NCBI RefSeq assembly: GCF_965638725.1
Contig: NC_134982.1
Coordinates: 82,660,155-82,724,154 of the forward strand
DNA from: Aptenodytes patagonicus
Taxonomy: Eukaryota; Chordata; Aves; Sphenisciformes; Spheniscidae
DNA: 64,000 bases
Direction: 5' to 3'
Shown: in pieces, positions 50,169 to 64,000 of the stretch
Position numbering within the stretch: the first letter of the stretch is position 1
How the letters are laid out: each line of letters opens with the position of its first letter
Made by a program: the position numbers and the translations under genes
Notes under the pieces: model-generated
The model's database searches: none
The model's input: only the letters and a program-made list of their open reading frames with translations
What the model was told of the DNA's origin: nothing

Positions 50169-53100
50169 TTTTTGGTTTCACTTTTGGTTTCTCAATGTGG
50201 ATTAGTTAACTGAAATCGAAAAATTAATTCTGTAACTGCAGAGGAGGCTGCAGCTGTCAGTCATCGGTCACACTGTAGTCAAGCCTGCTTCCAGGTGGTC
50301 AGGTAGCCTTCTCTAGTTCAGTACTTTTGTTTGCAAACATGCCCTACATGATAATTTTTATATACTGTTACCTACTTTGATAGTTTCTGGTAAGCTCACG
50401 TATGAAATCCATTGCAGATTTTTGCAAAAATGCTTTTTATTTACCCTAGCAATTTAATTTTCAAGTGAAGTTTCCAACAGTCTTAACTATTTGAAGAACA
50501 GTTTTCATTGATTACATGCTGTATTAAAATGCTTTCAGCTGCATATTTTGCTCGTGTGGGAAAAATGCCATTTGATCATTAATGATCTTGTGGGAGCCTT
50601 AGTGGCATCATTTCAAAGGTAGTGTACCTAGCATGACAATGTCTTTTGGGATGCAGCTGTGATACACATAGGATATTGATTGAAATATAAGATTTAAGAT
50701 GGTGGTACTCCAGTTTCCCTGGTATTTTTTTCTCCTACTTAATATAGTGTCATGGAAAACCAACTACAAGTGGCTGAGGTAGCTCAATTGGTAGTGTCTA
50801 CAGGAATTGGCCGGATATGTATTCTTGTCTGTTGAAATCTCAAATCAGAAGTTTAAACAATTATATTGTTCTATATAGCAATATTCAAATAGGTAAATAA
50901 AACCATATGATGAATAATGACGTTGTTTGGGTTTTTTTTGAAGGAGGTTTAATGGTATTGGCTGTGCTTTGTAGTACGTGTGTATTAGGAAATGTTTTAG
51001 TAGTGTGATTTGCCAGTGAAGAGATTGCATACTGTACAGTTGGGTGTTTAAGCAGTAGAGCATACCAAGGAATTTGTGTGTATAATGAAAGGTAAAAAAG
51101 GTGGCTTCAGAGATTAAGCTTCTAGGTTGTTTTCAAATGCAGGAAGAATTATAACAAAACAATGTCAATTTGCATGGGGGAGGCTAGGTATTAAGCTTCT
51201 CTTGTGTCTCAGCTTTCATAAGAAGGAGGAGGATTGGAGGACGTAGTTTTAAAATATCACAGGTGGGTGACTGACATGACGGGTACATGTGTATAACAAG
51301 TTTTGTGCATAACAAATGTGCATGTGTGAAAAAAACATTTGCAAATAAGATACAGATGCAGTTGTTTTGTTTGAGATACGCTAGTTTGAATGATTGGCAA
51401 AAGCTGAGAATGCTCTTTTTCAGCTTTTATGTCGTATCCACTTCTGTTGTTCCTAGTATCTTCAACTACAAGCATGAATACATAAAGGCTTATTTGCATA
51501 GTTGCTACAGCTACAAGTTTGTTTAGCTCTCCCACTGGAATAAGGAGGTGGCGGAACATGAGGGATATGCATTATTCGGGCACATGTGTAGTGAGTAGGT
51601 AGCATTCTGTATGCTGGCAATGGTATTAGAACATGGCATTTTGTTTGCTAATACTGTTTTGCAAAAAAGCTATCTATATTTAGGTATGGCTCCTCTTTCT
51701 TTGTTTCCTGCTTCCCTCTGTTACCTAGCAAAAGCGCACACTATATTCACTATAGTAGGATGAACCACAATAGCTGTAAAATGCTTGGAGGTTGCAGCTA
51801 TTCTGAGCAAGAATGAATACTCAGTCTTCACATCAGGGGTGCTTGGGAGGAGTGCTTTAACCTAGTATTGTAACCATACATTTTATAGAAACTTACTGTG
51901 TATGGAAACGAATGTTCATATAACAATGAGAATTCCTATACCTTAAAATTTCTGCTTTTCGTGGCAGATTTCATGTGAATTGCTGTCCTCTGTCAGTATG
52001 ATAAAACTGTGAATTGTGTAGGCTGTTGTTTTATAGGAGTTGACTAGAGTTTTGAAAGACTGTGAGGAATGAATATGCCAGTTACTATGCTATACTTGAT
52101 GTGGGATACACAGGTACTGAGTTTGTAGTCTGGGATGCCTTCATTTTTTGGATCAGATGATGGTGACTACGTTGTCCAGATTGTAGAGAGAAAGCACTTG
52201 CATTTTACTTTATATGCTCAATGTTTCTGACTGCTGTTATACAGTGTTTAGAATGATTTGCTATATGAATCTATGGGATTACACGCACTTCAGAAGTTAT
52301 TCTGACATTGATAGTAAAATGAGCAGAATAGCAGCACGTTGGATCTACAAGATGATTCTAATATATCTGTTGGTGAAGTACTTAAGAACTAAACCTAATG
52401 AGTTAAACACTATTATGGTATACAAAGGTGCATAAAGGACTTTCAAAATTGCCTTTTGAATGCAAAACTCAGCATTTAAATTCCATTGATTTCAAGCATT
52501 TATCTGGACTAAAACCAGTACATCTAAGTCATTACTTACAACTTGCAAAACAAAACTTTTCCATGAAGTATTATTTAAAAAGAAAAAAAAGAAAAGATAG
52601 TCATATACAACTGATGGGCTGATGCCAGGGTTACTGCACAACTTAGCAAGGCACTCCAGCTTGTTGTAAAAAAACCAAACAAACAAACGGTGTCATGGCC
52701 TTGGTATAGAAATAGTTATGCTGTGCATAACACAGGTGCCCTTAGCCCCTCTTCTGACATACACAATCCCAATGTTGCTGCTTGCTGGTGTCTTGTCTTG
52801 CCAGCAGGATTGCAAGAATGGTGGATAGCTTACAGTCGTCTGTTTTGACCAATAAACTTACATTTCACTATGGATGAGATCATTTAAAATGGTTTACTAT
52901 ACTGCATATTGGCTTCACTATATTACATGTTACATGCTTATGTATGTGCAATGAGCGTCACAGGGTCACTTGCTGTTTTGTCTCAATGCCGATTTCTGAT
53001 GTTATCTTTCAGTCCCACTTGAAGATGAGAAATTTTAATCCTTACCTCTTGTCGCCTAGGGTTTAGCAGTAGGTGGAAAATGTTTTTAAGGGGTTATGTT

Positions 53101-56100
53101 AGAGCTCAGGAGCCCCAAATGAAAAAGCACCACATCCTTTAAGAGTAGGTGGAATTGCCAGGAGTTTAGGGTGAGATTTTCAAGGTCTCAAACCATTATT
53201 TATGTCTTCAAGGTTAATAGGATGCAGCTGTGATTTCTTCGCTGTTGTATTTGGCAAAAAGTGTGTAGTGCTTGCTGTTATTGTGGGGAACATGTAAAAT
53301 AATGTGCATACACATTTAAGTTGTGATCTGGACTAACTTCACTAAATAACAAAGAATCCAATTTAGAAAGCTATTGTAAAATACCATTAAATGGTTCATG
53401 AAATGAAAATGTTTGCACCAAAGGTAGGGTTTGCTCTAGTTCCATCCCTGGTCCCTCTGCTGACTTGAGTTGTGTCTCTTTCCTGGGTTAAGAAACAGTG
53501 TCCTTCACTTTCTAAAGTTTGGAAAATTATTGGACTATTTCTGCATCTGCTTTGCAAACTTCTAGGTGACTTTTGTGTGAAGGGATGTCCTCCAACAGAG
53601 CAGACAGATAGAGCAGAGATTGTAAAATAAATAGTAAAAAAGGGAGACTGATCTTATGTGATTTTTAAGAGTGCAGAGACTGAGAACTTTTGTGTTCTTG
53701 ATCTAGACATCAGCCAAATTGCTTGCTATCTTGGGATGGAAAAATTAATGCAATTAGAGGAAGAGTGAGGCTATATATCCTATCACAGGCTGCATTTGTT
53801 TTTAAAAAATGATTCAAATGATTATGAAAGGGATTGTTTGTTTACAGGTCTACAAAAGGATCTTAGAGGCCACCCTTTTCAGCACAGTAGCTGGACAGGA
53901 AAGAGGGAGCATGGGGCTTTCCAAATGCTGTCAGCTGTGTCAAGCTTATGGTGGAAACTTCACAAAAACCTGAGGAGAGATTTGTGTTGACTGAGCCAAT
54001 GAGGGAAGCTTAGACAGTAGTTGGAGGCAGCAAACTGTATTATGTGGACTTATATTAAATTTTTCCAGCTGTGAAACTTAACATTAATTTACAGACTACA
54101 GCACACAGTGGCCATAGGCATAATGGGGATTGGGCAGAAATGTTAATTTCGGTGAAAGCGAGGCATTGCTGTCTTAGAGGGTAATTATTTTTGGAGGTAA
54201 GAGGCAAGGAACTAGCTGAAGCATTCTTGTGTTGTCTTGGTAATAGACCTACTTGACTTACGTTTCATAATCTCTTGAAGGCGATATTAGAAAGTTTTCT
54301 TTTTTTTTTTTCCCCTCTGCCTTGGTCAGGGAAGTATATAGATGAAAACTGTGCTTTATATTTTATAATCTTGTCTGTTCCAGGGATTTGTTTTATTAAC
54401 AATGACTGTCCTAAAAATAGATGTTTTTTTTCTCTTCTTTAAATAATGAGGTAGAGGAGGAATTTTTTAATATATACCGTTAATTCGAGGTTCGTGTTGT
54501 GATTTTTGTACTTTATGCAACTAAGCGTACTTGTAACACTGAAAGGGGGGAAAATGCAGTGGGGGTACTGTATCTAAAACCATACTGAAACAGTTTGTTG
54601 AAGCTGTGGAAAATTGACTCTTCTGCACAAAGGGCTGGGTTTTATTATGCTTATGTACCTGCATTAGTTCAGAGTCATTGTATTTGTTCACTGTTTCATT
54701 TCAGATAGTGATGTGCAGTAGCGGTTCTGTTTAGCTTCTGCAGCTGGAAACCAGGAAGCCCAGCAACATGAAGCTGAAGTGCGACCCAACATGCAGTGAA
54801 GCCTAATCTTAACTGAGACTTATTTTAAAAATATTTTTCCCTTTTGTTCTGTTTCAATTTCTGCCCCACCCCCCCCATAATTTTTTATGTCATCATTCCA
54901 TAAGAACTGATTTAATGTATCTGGGAAAGCTGTGACTTACAGTCTTAAAAAAAAACACTTTTGAGACCTCTACACTGATGCTCCACATATTTGCCTTGTG
55001 ATAATTTACACTTTAAGATCTCAAAACTGTGTCTAACTGGTGCAGTATCAAAGCACTTTTGTGCTATATTTTCCTAATGAGTACCTAATTGCCTTCTCAG
55101 TTCAAGTCCCAATGGCATTTTTCCACTGGTATGCCCCTGCTGTGTCCTCATATTAGTCTGCAAATTTCTTTTCACTCCAGTGCAAGCTAGCATTCTTTAG
55201 TGATTGTGCGGGAAAACTAATATTGAAAAGCTGGCTTCCTGAAGTAGGACCCCCCTGCTTGGCATCAAGTGTCTTGGGTAAGGGTTTAATTTTTGAGTAC
55301 AGGTTTTTGGGTTTTTTTTGCCTAGCCCATAGTAAGGGGGAAAAAAAAAATCACCACATGAAAGAGTCAGGAAAACTACTTAGAAAAGCAGTGAGCTGAT
55401 ATGTCTTGAAAAGCTTTACATTTTTATGTATAGAACTTAAAATGTAAAAAGTACAAGTGACTCTCATGAAGCTCTTTATGTGCCCTTTCCTTTCTAAATG
55501 TGGTTTGTAGACACAGTGCTGATTGAGCACAAGCTAATAGATATGTAAGTGATTGCTTAGGGTGTAGAGTCAGTGGCCGCTGAATTTGCTATCTGTTTAG
55601 TGGAACTGTGTCATTATTTATTTTCTCTATTTTTTAAAAACAAAACTGCTTGTTTGCTTAGAGCTTGGTGAGGTTGTGGGAGTTGTGGATGGGCCCCCTC
55701 CTTGCTGAAATACTGGCATGTCAGTCGTTGTTGGATAAGGACTGGTGCTTCTCTCCTCTTTTGGTGTGTCCAATGTGCATTATCACAAAGCCTAAGCTAA
55801 ACTGGTGCCTCGCTTTTCTGTGGGTTTCTTGCCTCTTTTGAAGGTGCTATACCATGGCGCACCGGCATCATATAATCCTCTGTATATGCACCTGTTGTGT
55901 TACCTGATATGTTTAATCTCATGGCTTGGCATTCAAGGCAGATTAAAGAACGAAAGCTGAATCTGTGCCCATCTGTGGAAACAGTTGAAATTGATGTTCA
56001 ATATGGATGGATACGGATGGATGCCTCTTTGCCTTATCTTCAAACTCTGATTGCTCAGCCTAATCCATCAAAAAAGTAATTAATTTTCAATGCAAAGTGA

Positions 56101-56775
56101 TAAACATGGCTGAATAAAGAGCTGCAAAATTGAAATTTAAGTGCATTGAAAGTGAACATCCCAGTTCATTGAAAATGTCTTGTGAATTATTTTTCTGTGG
56201 GGGCCAGATGAAACAAAATGAATTACAATGTTTAAACTAATAAATTAAAGTAGTGTGAGCTCTTTGTTTTCAGGGAGATCAGTGTTGCCTTTTCCAGTAG
56301 ATAAATAGCAAATGGAAAGAAAAACATAATAAAACTTTTGTTAAGTGAAGACGGCGTAATGCAGGAATTTTCTTCAAAGAAAATGCCTTAGGAAACTGTT
56401 TAGCAAGATAAAGCAATCTGGAGTCTAGGCCTATTTTTTATTATTAATTTGACAGGGACATGAAATTAAAATAATCCATCTCTTTGAAAAGTCTTGGGTG
56501 TAGAGGTGGGAGGAGAGGAGGATATGTAAGCCTTCGTAGTTATACATGCTCTTGTCTCACTGAAGTGGCTACATTTGGTGAAACTTGTTTTTCCAGGTTA
56601 CTGAGCTCAATTTTTCAAAGCTCTTCAGAAATCTTACATATAGAATTACATCCATCCATATCTAGCTGATACTGATTTCTTTGTTTCATTTATCCTTGTT
56701 TCAGATTTGTTACTCATGCCTATGGAGCTATTGTGGATTCAATAGTACTGAATTTATTTGACTTCATTTCAAGTT

Positions 56776-56793
56776 AAAAAAAAAAAAAAAAAG
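56776..56793. repeat. Homopolymer A18
   Basis: An uninterrupted run of 18 A. No retrotransposed gene copy or recognisable SINE body precedes it, so it is recorded only as a simple repeat. Confidence 0.85.
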
Positions 56794-59700
56794 ACTGTTT
56801 AGTGGAATCCATTGCTCAGTGATGTTAAGTCAAACATTTACAGAAACATGTCAAACTGAGTGAGATTATAATAGGTCTATATGGGGACTAAAGAAGAGAA
56901 AACAAAGGAAATCTGTAGGACAGATTTGTTTTGTGTTGAATATCCTGATAATACTTAATCCTAAAGAAGGCAGTGTTTTGGAAAACAGATGATACCTCAA
57001 CCAGACGACTATATGTTGTCCAAAAATACATCAAAAAGACATATGTATCTGAGTATTTTTGGATGGGTGAAGGGTGGTTAAAACAGGCTTTTTTTATTAT
57101 TATTTCCTCAACTTTCCTATACTCAAATGGATAATACTAAGTTACTGAAAACTGCAGAGACGCAATTATTTTAGTGCTGTCTTTTCAGAGAGATTATGGG
57201 GAAATTGATATATATTTAGATGGCTTTTTTTTTTTTATAAAGTGAGTTATCTTTCTTAATAAATAGCCTAAGGTTGCAGCTTTCAAGGGAAGGCAAAACA
57301 GGTGTGTCTCCATGCCACCATTGACTTTGGCAGGGCCTTGGAAAGCCAGGCTGACCTATTGCCAAAGTACAGTTACAAAATATTTGTTGGGGCTTGCATC
57401 TCCCAGAGGCAACAGAGGTAATGAGTCTGGGTCTCTGAGGCACGCCTGCTGACTTTGCATGCCAGATCTGCCCGCTTGAAGCCAGCCTGGTGGTCGTCTT
57501 TGATTGTTACTCAGTTCTATAAACGCTTTTTAGTAACGTCAGTACTAAAATTAACTTTTTCATCAGGAAATATTTCAGTTGTATGACTTAATTTTATTTT
57601 TTACAGGTTTATAACATTCAGTTAGCGTGTCCTGATTTATCTAGGGAAACATTAGGATTTTTCTGATATGGGTTTTGGAGAGTGAGGATTTGACAGCCTG
57701 CACACACTGAACTGTTAGTGTTGGAAGAATTTGTAGAAAAGGGCGAAAAAGAAAGGTTTGTCCCTTTTGGAAATCTATCCAGATACTCCCTTACTTGCTA
57801 GTATATACTAGTATAATTGCCCATTTGTGTGTTTATTTTAATATATGAAGGCCTTTTTTTTTAACCTTGTTATAGCTTAAACTGTCGCCTAATATAGACG
57901 CTTATAAGTAAGCTTGGCAAGCCTGGATGCCTGGAGTTGGTAGTGGGTTAGGTCTGAGACTTCAAGAGGATGAAAGACACCAGGGTGGGCTTTGCCTCCA
58001 GGCTACAATTAAGATCAAAGCTTGTTAGTAAGATTCCTACTATAAAGGTTGTTGACTGTCTGCTTCCTTCTGTTTCTCCTCATTTTTCAGCTGGTGACTG
58101 TAGTAAATAAGTCTGACAAGGGTTGTTCCTTATCGTAGATTCCAGATCTTTTGTGGCAAATCTTGCGTATCCTATTGGCCCATGGAGTCTGACAAGCTCA
58201 AGACTGCTTTTTTTTTGGACAATTGCACGAAAAGTATGTGTATGTTTCCAATCCTTTTGTGGCTGCCATGGAACAGTGGGGTGTAAATGTTAGCCATGTG
58301 AGTCTTGCTTCTGCAGTTGGGTCCATGAGTATCAAACACTGATTGCAGCTGTCTTGAAGTCAGTCTCTTGATCAAATGTTGTCATGCAGGACTGAATTTT
58401 TAAAATGGGCCATTCACCCCCTCTGCACAAAGTTATACAGTCATTCAGTCACTTCTTCATATCCAGTGCCAATTTTTGATTCATTTCCTTTATCTGCAAG
58501 ACAAAGTTACATTGGCAAAATTGTGATCCTTGTGCTTTTAATATAGAACAAAGTTAAACAAAAGAACAACTAGATACAATTTAGGTTGCATGTAATATAA
58601 AAATGTGTTAGCCCCCTAAATTTCACTAGGAAACAAAACTCTTTCAAAATTTGTATCTTCTTTGGTCTTCAGATGTATCTTTGAGTTACAGCTGAAGGTT
58701 ATTATTGAATCTTTCTTCAGTGTCAAACAAATATTGTGGCCAAGGGAACGGGAGGCTTATTGTGAGATGCAATAGGAAGGATGCTGTATTGTTTTCTTCA
58801 TGTTTGTTGGCCCAATCATATTCTTCCAAAAAGAAAAGAAAAAAGAGGAAGTCCTTAGTAGGTTGATAGTAGTTCTTAGATTAACTGAGTCATAGTTGAA
58901 GTTTTTTGTCAGGTATTTTAATGCTCTTCCTCTTGAAGCATTGGAGTTAATGGAATTTTAAATTAACATGAGAGAATATAAATTTGTATGAAATTTATAT
59001 CTAGAAATATTCATAAATATAGACACTATCTTATTTCCTTTTGTTAGAAAATGTGGTAATAGCTAGTTTTAATCTTTAAAAGCAATCTGAGTTTTTCTTG
59101 ACTGGTTTAAATCTCCAATAATCCACTTGTAAGTACATATAGACTCTCCTGAATAGTACCTGTTCTCTGATTATAGGTTAACCATTCACTTTCTTCTGAT
59201 TATTAGAGTCTGATTTGTAGTGTATGTTGTGATCAAGCCAATGACAGAAGGGATCAAATTATACACTTTAATAGCAGCATGCTGTATGTGCTGGTCTTCT
59301 ATTCTGAACTCACTGTAGATAGCTCCCCTTTTTCTCAACAAGAAAGCACTTAAGTTAATTGCTCCATTAGAAAGACATAGTAGCTCTTTCTGATCTGTAA
59401 GTAGCCTTCCATGCATAGCTGCTGAAGTTTGGAACACCTGCAGCTGAAGCAATTCGGAAAAAAAAGCGATTAGTCTGCATGGAAAAAAATAAAGTGCTGA
59501 AGTTCAAAATATTATCAATGATGCTGTGTTGGAGCAGCCTAAAAGATTTGGCTTTTGGTCTATGCCTACTGCTATCCAAAACAACATATAAAATTCTTTG
59601 TAAACCAATTTTAAAAGTGTCTTGTTTATTCAGAAGCAACTGTGTACAGTGTTTGTTCAGAGCATAGACTCCAGTCAATTGCACACCAGCCAACAGCAGA

Positions 59701-62700
59701 TTTCTCCTTAGAAAGAAACATTGCCTAATGTAGATCATAGAAGCCAAAGACCAAAGGGACAAAGTGCTAAAGATAAACAGCTCAATCCTCAACTGTTCGA
59801 CGGCCTCAATAAAGCCTCTGATTTACAAATTTGGGGTGGGACTGAACTGTTCCCACCTGCAAGCTTGTCTCAGATCCTTGGCTCTAACACGGTGAGGTGC
59901 TGGTATGTGGTGTGACCTCCTCTGCCCTTAAGGAGAAAAACACTGGCTTTCTTATGGCCCTAATCAATCAGCTTCTCTGCAGCTTTTCTTTATCATAATT
60001 AAAGGAGGAAGAAAGTACTGACTGCTCTCATTTTATTGAGACAGTGAATGGAAAGAGCCTACAGAGACAGCGTTGCTGAATATTGAACGGCACTCGAAGG
60101 TACTCCTCCGGTCTAATAGACTCAGAGGTGCTTTTTAGACTGCAATAATGAGCGTCTGATTTCAGTAATTTAGTTTGTTGGATAGCTATAAAAATAGTCT
60201 AGTTTTATGCAATAATTTTTTTTATAAGCTTCAGCAGCAGCTGGACTTTAAATAGTGAGAATGTCAAAATTCAGGTGGCTGTTTTCACCATTTTGAGCAT
60301 TAATACAGTTCTTACCTGTGTCCCTACCTTTCCACCGAAGATGTGAAACTAACTCTTAAAGTTTCAACTCTCCCTCATCCTTTAAATTTTTGGCTCTTTC
60401 ATAATGAAATTATGACTTGGTGGAAATGGGGACGTTAGTAAAATCTTAAAAAGCAGTACCACCAGCTTCTACAAGCTTGTGTGACCAGTTCTGTGGAAGT
60501 TCAGGTCCCAAGCTGACATGCATTTTTCAGACCCTTTTGTCGGTACATCTGCAGTTACTTTGTTCTGGCTGAGTGTCTGTCCCGGAGTACTTAAAACAGC
60601 TGTGACCCTTCATGCTGCAGTTGTAGGTGTAGTGTTAATGGATTATTTGAGACAATAGCCAGAAAAGAGAAATGGTTTGGCATTCATTTAAAAATTTACT
60701 AATAATATTTCTACTTTTTGAAATGTATAAAGGTAGATTCTTAGGCAAGCACATGCAGGACTGTTGGCTGGAATTTTGCATGTGTGGTGGTTCTGACAAT
60801 GAATTATCCTGTTGAATAATTGGCCTTTTAAAGCATTTTTCACTTTTAGAATCTACATTTAGGGTTTGGGAGATAATGATGTCAACAGTAACAATGGGAA
60901 ACCTAACTTGTTGCAGCCTTGTTGCTACGGTAACTCTCCAGTTTGTGTATATATAACATCTTCCCTCATGGAAAATGACTAAAGAAGTGTAGATTCAACC
61001 AAATTTCTTGGAGGTGTGTTATCGGTCTTCTGCATTCCTGGAGAGAACACTCATTGGTAGCCAAGCTGAAATATTTGTAAGGGTGGGGAGGCAGTTGAGT
61101 GTTAATTTGGGGAAGGGGAGCTGGAGAATCTGCTTTGGCAAATCTGCTCTTTGTGTGCCACTCAGACTTCGGCAGTGCGCAGCGTTTCCCCCACCAACAA
61201 AAGCCCTGGGGCAGAAAGTCGGGTAGGAACAGGATCACCTTTTACACACAAGTACTTGGTGTGTGAAGTCACGTATGCTTGGCATGTTGAAAGCCGACGG
61301 GGTGATGAGAGAATACAGTAAGCAGGCAGGTGAATTGGTCAGTTATAAGGAGGGAGTTTTAGTTTACTTCAGTTGTTGAAGTATAGAGCGATATATCTTT
61401 TAAAGATGTTGAACAAAGTTACTTGTGAATCCTGTGAACATACAGCTAACTTCAGGTATTCAAGCAGGATGTCCAACTTCCTCCCCCTGAAATTCTTATT
61501 TTGGAAATACACTGGTGTACATGTGTTATTAAGTTTTGCCTTTAGAGTGGATGAGATGCATGCACTCACTTTATAGTAAATTAATAAGGAATATGCTCTG
61601 ATTTAGTTTCTGTATTTTTTCTTTCATTAGTGGTAATTGCTAGTTGCTAAATAGTTAGATAACTCCTTTGCTATTTTTTGCTGTATTCATGTGTTAGCTC
61701 TGTGTGGTTTATCCATTTACTCAACAGTACACTAAACTCTGTGGAAGAGTTGTGTTGTTGGGAGATTTGTGGAAGAGGGGTTTGAGGGTTTTTTTGTTTG
61801 TTTTTCCAAACAGGTTTTAAAAAAGCAGTAAGGTACGATATTTTTCGTTGCAGTGACGTTTGTATATGCTGTGTAGGTCAGACTAATTTCACAAAGAAGG
61901 TTTGTTCCTCTTGAAGAGAACCAAATAATAGCCATTATATACAGCCAAGAATCTTTAAGCTTTTGCTGATGGGCTGGAACAGTTGAGTGCTTGGAGATCT
62001 CAAGCAAGGCTGAGCTCTGCTTTGTAAGGCAGTTTCTAAACATGTAGTAATGGCTAATACTCCTCTCAAAAGGTCAGTGAGCACAATGGAGGCGATAAAA
62101 GCTGGGAGAAAAAGTATTTTCATTTTGTGCTCTCCTGTAAAATTGTTTGTTCAAAGATGCACAATAAAATGTGGAAAAGCTTGATAACTGTATTTTGCAT
62201 TTTATTATGAAGTACAGAATATTCTTCTGCATTGTATCTCTTCAGCGTGTTCGTTTTTATTGCAGCTGTGTTTTACCACAGGTATACAGATCGTATGGAA
62301 GCTTTCTCAGTACTGCTAACAGGCTCATCCCTTATGCTGGCAACTGACCTCTTAAGAATGATGTCTAAACAGAATCTTCACTTTTAGCTGTTCAACATCA
62401 CTTGAGTGAAATACCGATGTGTGAAGATCGATACATGGGAAGCACAGTATTGCGATATCAGATGAATTTCATCTCAGGCCTTAGAGACCTTGTTAGTGCA
62501 GATTTTCAGAAATGGCCAGTTGTCTTCTATTTCCATCACCAAGCAGTTTTTTGGACTCAAACTAAATTTTCAATATTGCTTTTAAGTAACTTTTTAGTTT
62601 CTGGCGCATTTTCTGTGAATAGAAACGTGGAGTATGACATCTGTAATAGTATAAGCAGTGGTGGTTTATGGACGTAAATAGTAAAGTCATCCCTCTTACT

Positions 62701-63640
62701 GTTGTTGGTAAGAATTCATGATGCTTAGCTATATGTACATGATTTATCTCCTTCTACTCCTACCATAGCTTTTGAATCCTAAACTCTTCGGAAAAATATT
62801 CTAAACAGGGAAATGTTATGGTGTTTATGTGTACTTAAGCTTTAAGCTGGAAAAATAAAGTTACTGCTTTGAGTATTTGGTTATGAAAATGTAATGGGTA
62901 GTCAGTAATGCTGGAAGTGCCTAGTGACATGTTTTAGGCAAAGTTCAGCCTGAATTCGTAGCAGGTACTTTACGTGATGTTCCTCTTACGGTTTAGAAAT
63001 GCTATTTGCTAGTGTGCGGTGATCTCTGTTGTGGTTTAATTAGCAATCAGAAGTAGTTAATGTGTTGTTTCATTAACCTCATTGATACCTGTAATGAATG
63101 TTTGTATTATTGACAATGCAGCTGTTGTCTAGCTGTTAATGCAGCTTTATGCTTGAAAAACAAGTCTTATATTCATATATTTTGCTGCTTTTGAATACTG
63201 TGCACTTGTCTGGGCAAGGGAAAGGCATTTTCAAATGTTGTTGTGCAGAGTTGAGCGAAGGTCAGACACAGTGCAGTCAACTGCAGTTAAAACTGTTCCT
63301 CCTAACCTGAAAATGCCAACTTTTTTGGAGGCCGATGGTAGTTAAATCTGTATCTAGATTTGGCTCTCAACGTCCATGAGCAAAAAAGGGGCTTCCCTCT
63401 ACAACCGCTTGAAGAACAGAGTCCCCTCAGGGCCTGAACTGAGCCTGATCATGATTACTTATTGCTACACTTCAGATGGAAAACTTGATAGAGCTTTTAA
63501 TAGCTAACGTGTCCAAGCATCATTGTACTCAGTGCATGTAGTTTAAATGCCTCAGTTGTGTTTTTCCTGCTTTTATCAATACAGGCTATTTTTAGTGTGT
63601 GGGTGAACATGTAGCCCTTTTTCAGTCACATCATTCTTCT

Positions 63641-63657
63641 AAAAAAAAAAAAAAAAA
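63641..63657. repeat. Homopolymer A17
   Basis: An uninterrupted run of 17 A near the right end. No recognisable element is attached to it. Confidence 0.85.
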
Positions 63658-64000
63658 TTAAAAGCCGAAAACAACTGAACACCCCAAAAAAACCTCTTCA
63701 GGTACTGGATAACATGAACCATTCTCAATGAAAATACTGTATGTCAATGTTAACTTCAGAATTGGTTGTTTCTTCATTATTCTCTGGAGCAAATTTCCAA
63801 ATGCAGCTTTAAAGTTTTTGAGTACTGTGAGGATTCATTATTGTCAGATTAGACTATGTATAAATACATGAGATTCTTTAGAAGGTCTTATGTCAAGTAC
63901 AGATTGCCAAGTTGCTTTGATATGGAGCAAAAAATTTACTGTAGCATCATAGATTTTGTTCTCTGCAACATCCAGTTTTTTAAATAATTTCTTTGGTTGC

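Larger units (their letters stand above)
46164..64000 (+). other. XRCC4: Probable XRCC4 intron 1 (no coding exon seen)
   Basis: Both strands were read for the XRCC4 N-terminal exon and other recognisable exons without success. The interval holds the CR1 element at 47765-49505, a 12-bp hairpin at 50142-50168, A-runs at 56776-56793 and 63641-63657, and otherwise ordinary AT-rich sequence. Frames at 55897-56079, 59367-59792 and 62402-62677 show no known domain. If the plus-strand gene were not XRCC4, this would be plain intergenic DNA. Confidence 0.45.

Noticed and set aside
56312..56326. ATG followed by codons for E-R-K, resembling the start of XRCC4
   Set aside because: The frame ends in TAA two codons later, with no further XRCC4-like sequence and no splice donor that would rescue it.
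56776..56793. A-run as the tail of a processed pseudogene or SINE
   Set aside because: No gene-like or SINE-like body was found upstream and no target-site duplication was evident.
59367..59792. 141-codon open frame on the minus strand
   Set aside because: Length is within the chance range for 64 kb in six frames. The product has no recognisable domain and overlaps another unrelated open frame.
1..64000. tRNA, rRNA, CRISPR array, prokaryotic operon or intact endogenous retrovirus
   Set aside because: None of the diagnostic structures or conserved protein motifs were seen on either strand.

Overview
The window is vertebrate nuclear DNA, most probably from a bird. Evidence: a 1.7 kb antisense CR1 LINE with a recognisable reverse transcriptase and two shorter CR1 3' ends, otherwise sparse repeats, large introns, and a single dense CpG island in an AT-rich background. 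The one protein-coding gene that can be read completely is TMEM167A (protein kish-A). Its four coding exons on the minus strand (45895-45897, 33650-33759, 27813-27847, 24341-24411) join at consensus splice sites into a 72-residue protein, the normal length of the family. Most listed open frames are chance frames or shadows of the CR1 element.

Layout. 1-23,190: no protein gene was recognised. It holds a GC-richer segment at 960-1920, a worn CR1-like relic near 13.9 kb, small tandem and homopolymer repeats, and a few exon-like segments. 23,190-24,340: likely 3' UTR of TMEM167A, with several possible poly(A) signals. 24,341-45,897: TMEM167A, with introns of 3.4, 5.8 and 12.1 kb (counting from the 3' end). 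These carry two CR1 3' ends, a pair of diverged direct repeats about 1 kb apart, an AT-rich palindromic stretch, a short GTAAG array and an unexplained exon-like cassette on the opposite strand. About 45,470-46,740: CpG island with an ETS site, a GC box and three inverted CCAAT boxes. 46,164-64,000: no coding exon found; the CR1 lies at 47,765-49,505.

In human, and by conserved synteny in birds (where this segment is expected on the Z chromosome), TMEM167A sits head to head with XRCC4. The right-hand part of the window is therefore inferred to be the 5' end and first intron of XRCC4. No XRCC4 coding exon was seen, so this rests on synteny and a candidate first-exon donor at 46163/46164. The island would then be a shared bidirectional promoter for a Golgi/secretory-pathway membrane protein and a DNA end-joining factor. 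No prokaryotic features, CRISPR array, tRNA or rRNA gene was recognised, and nothing here demonstrates a wholly new system. The best leads are the antisense exon-like cassette at 37,642-37,722, the unidentified repeat pair in intron 3, and the start-codon-only first coding exon.
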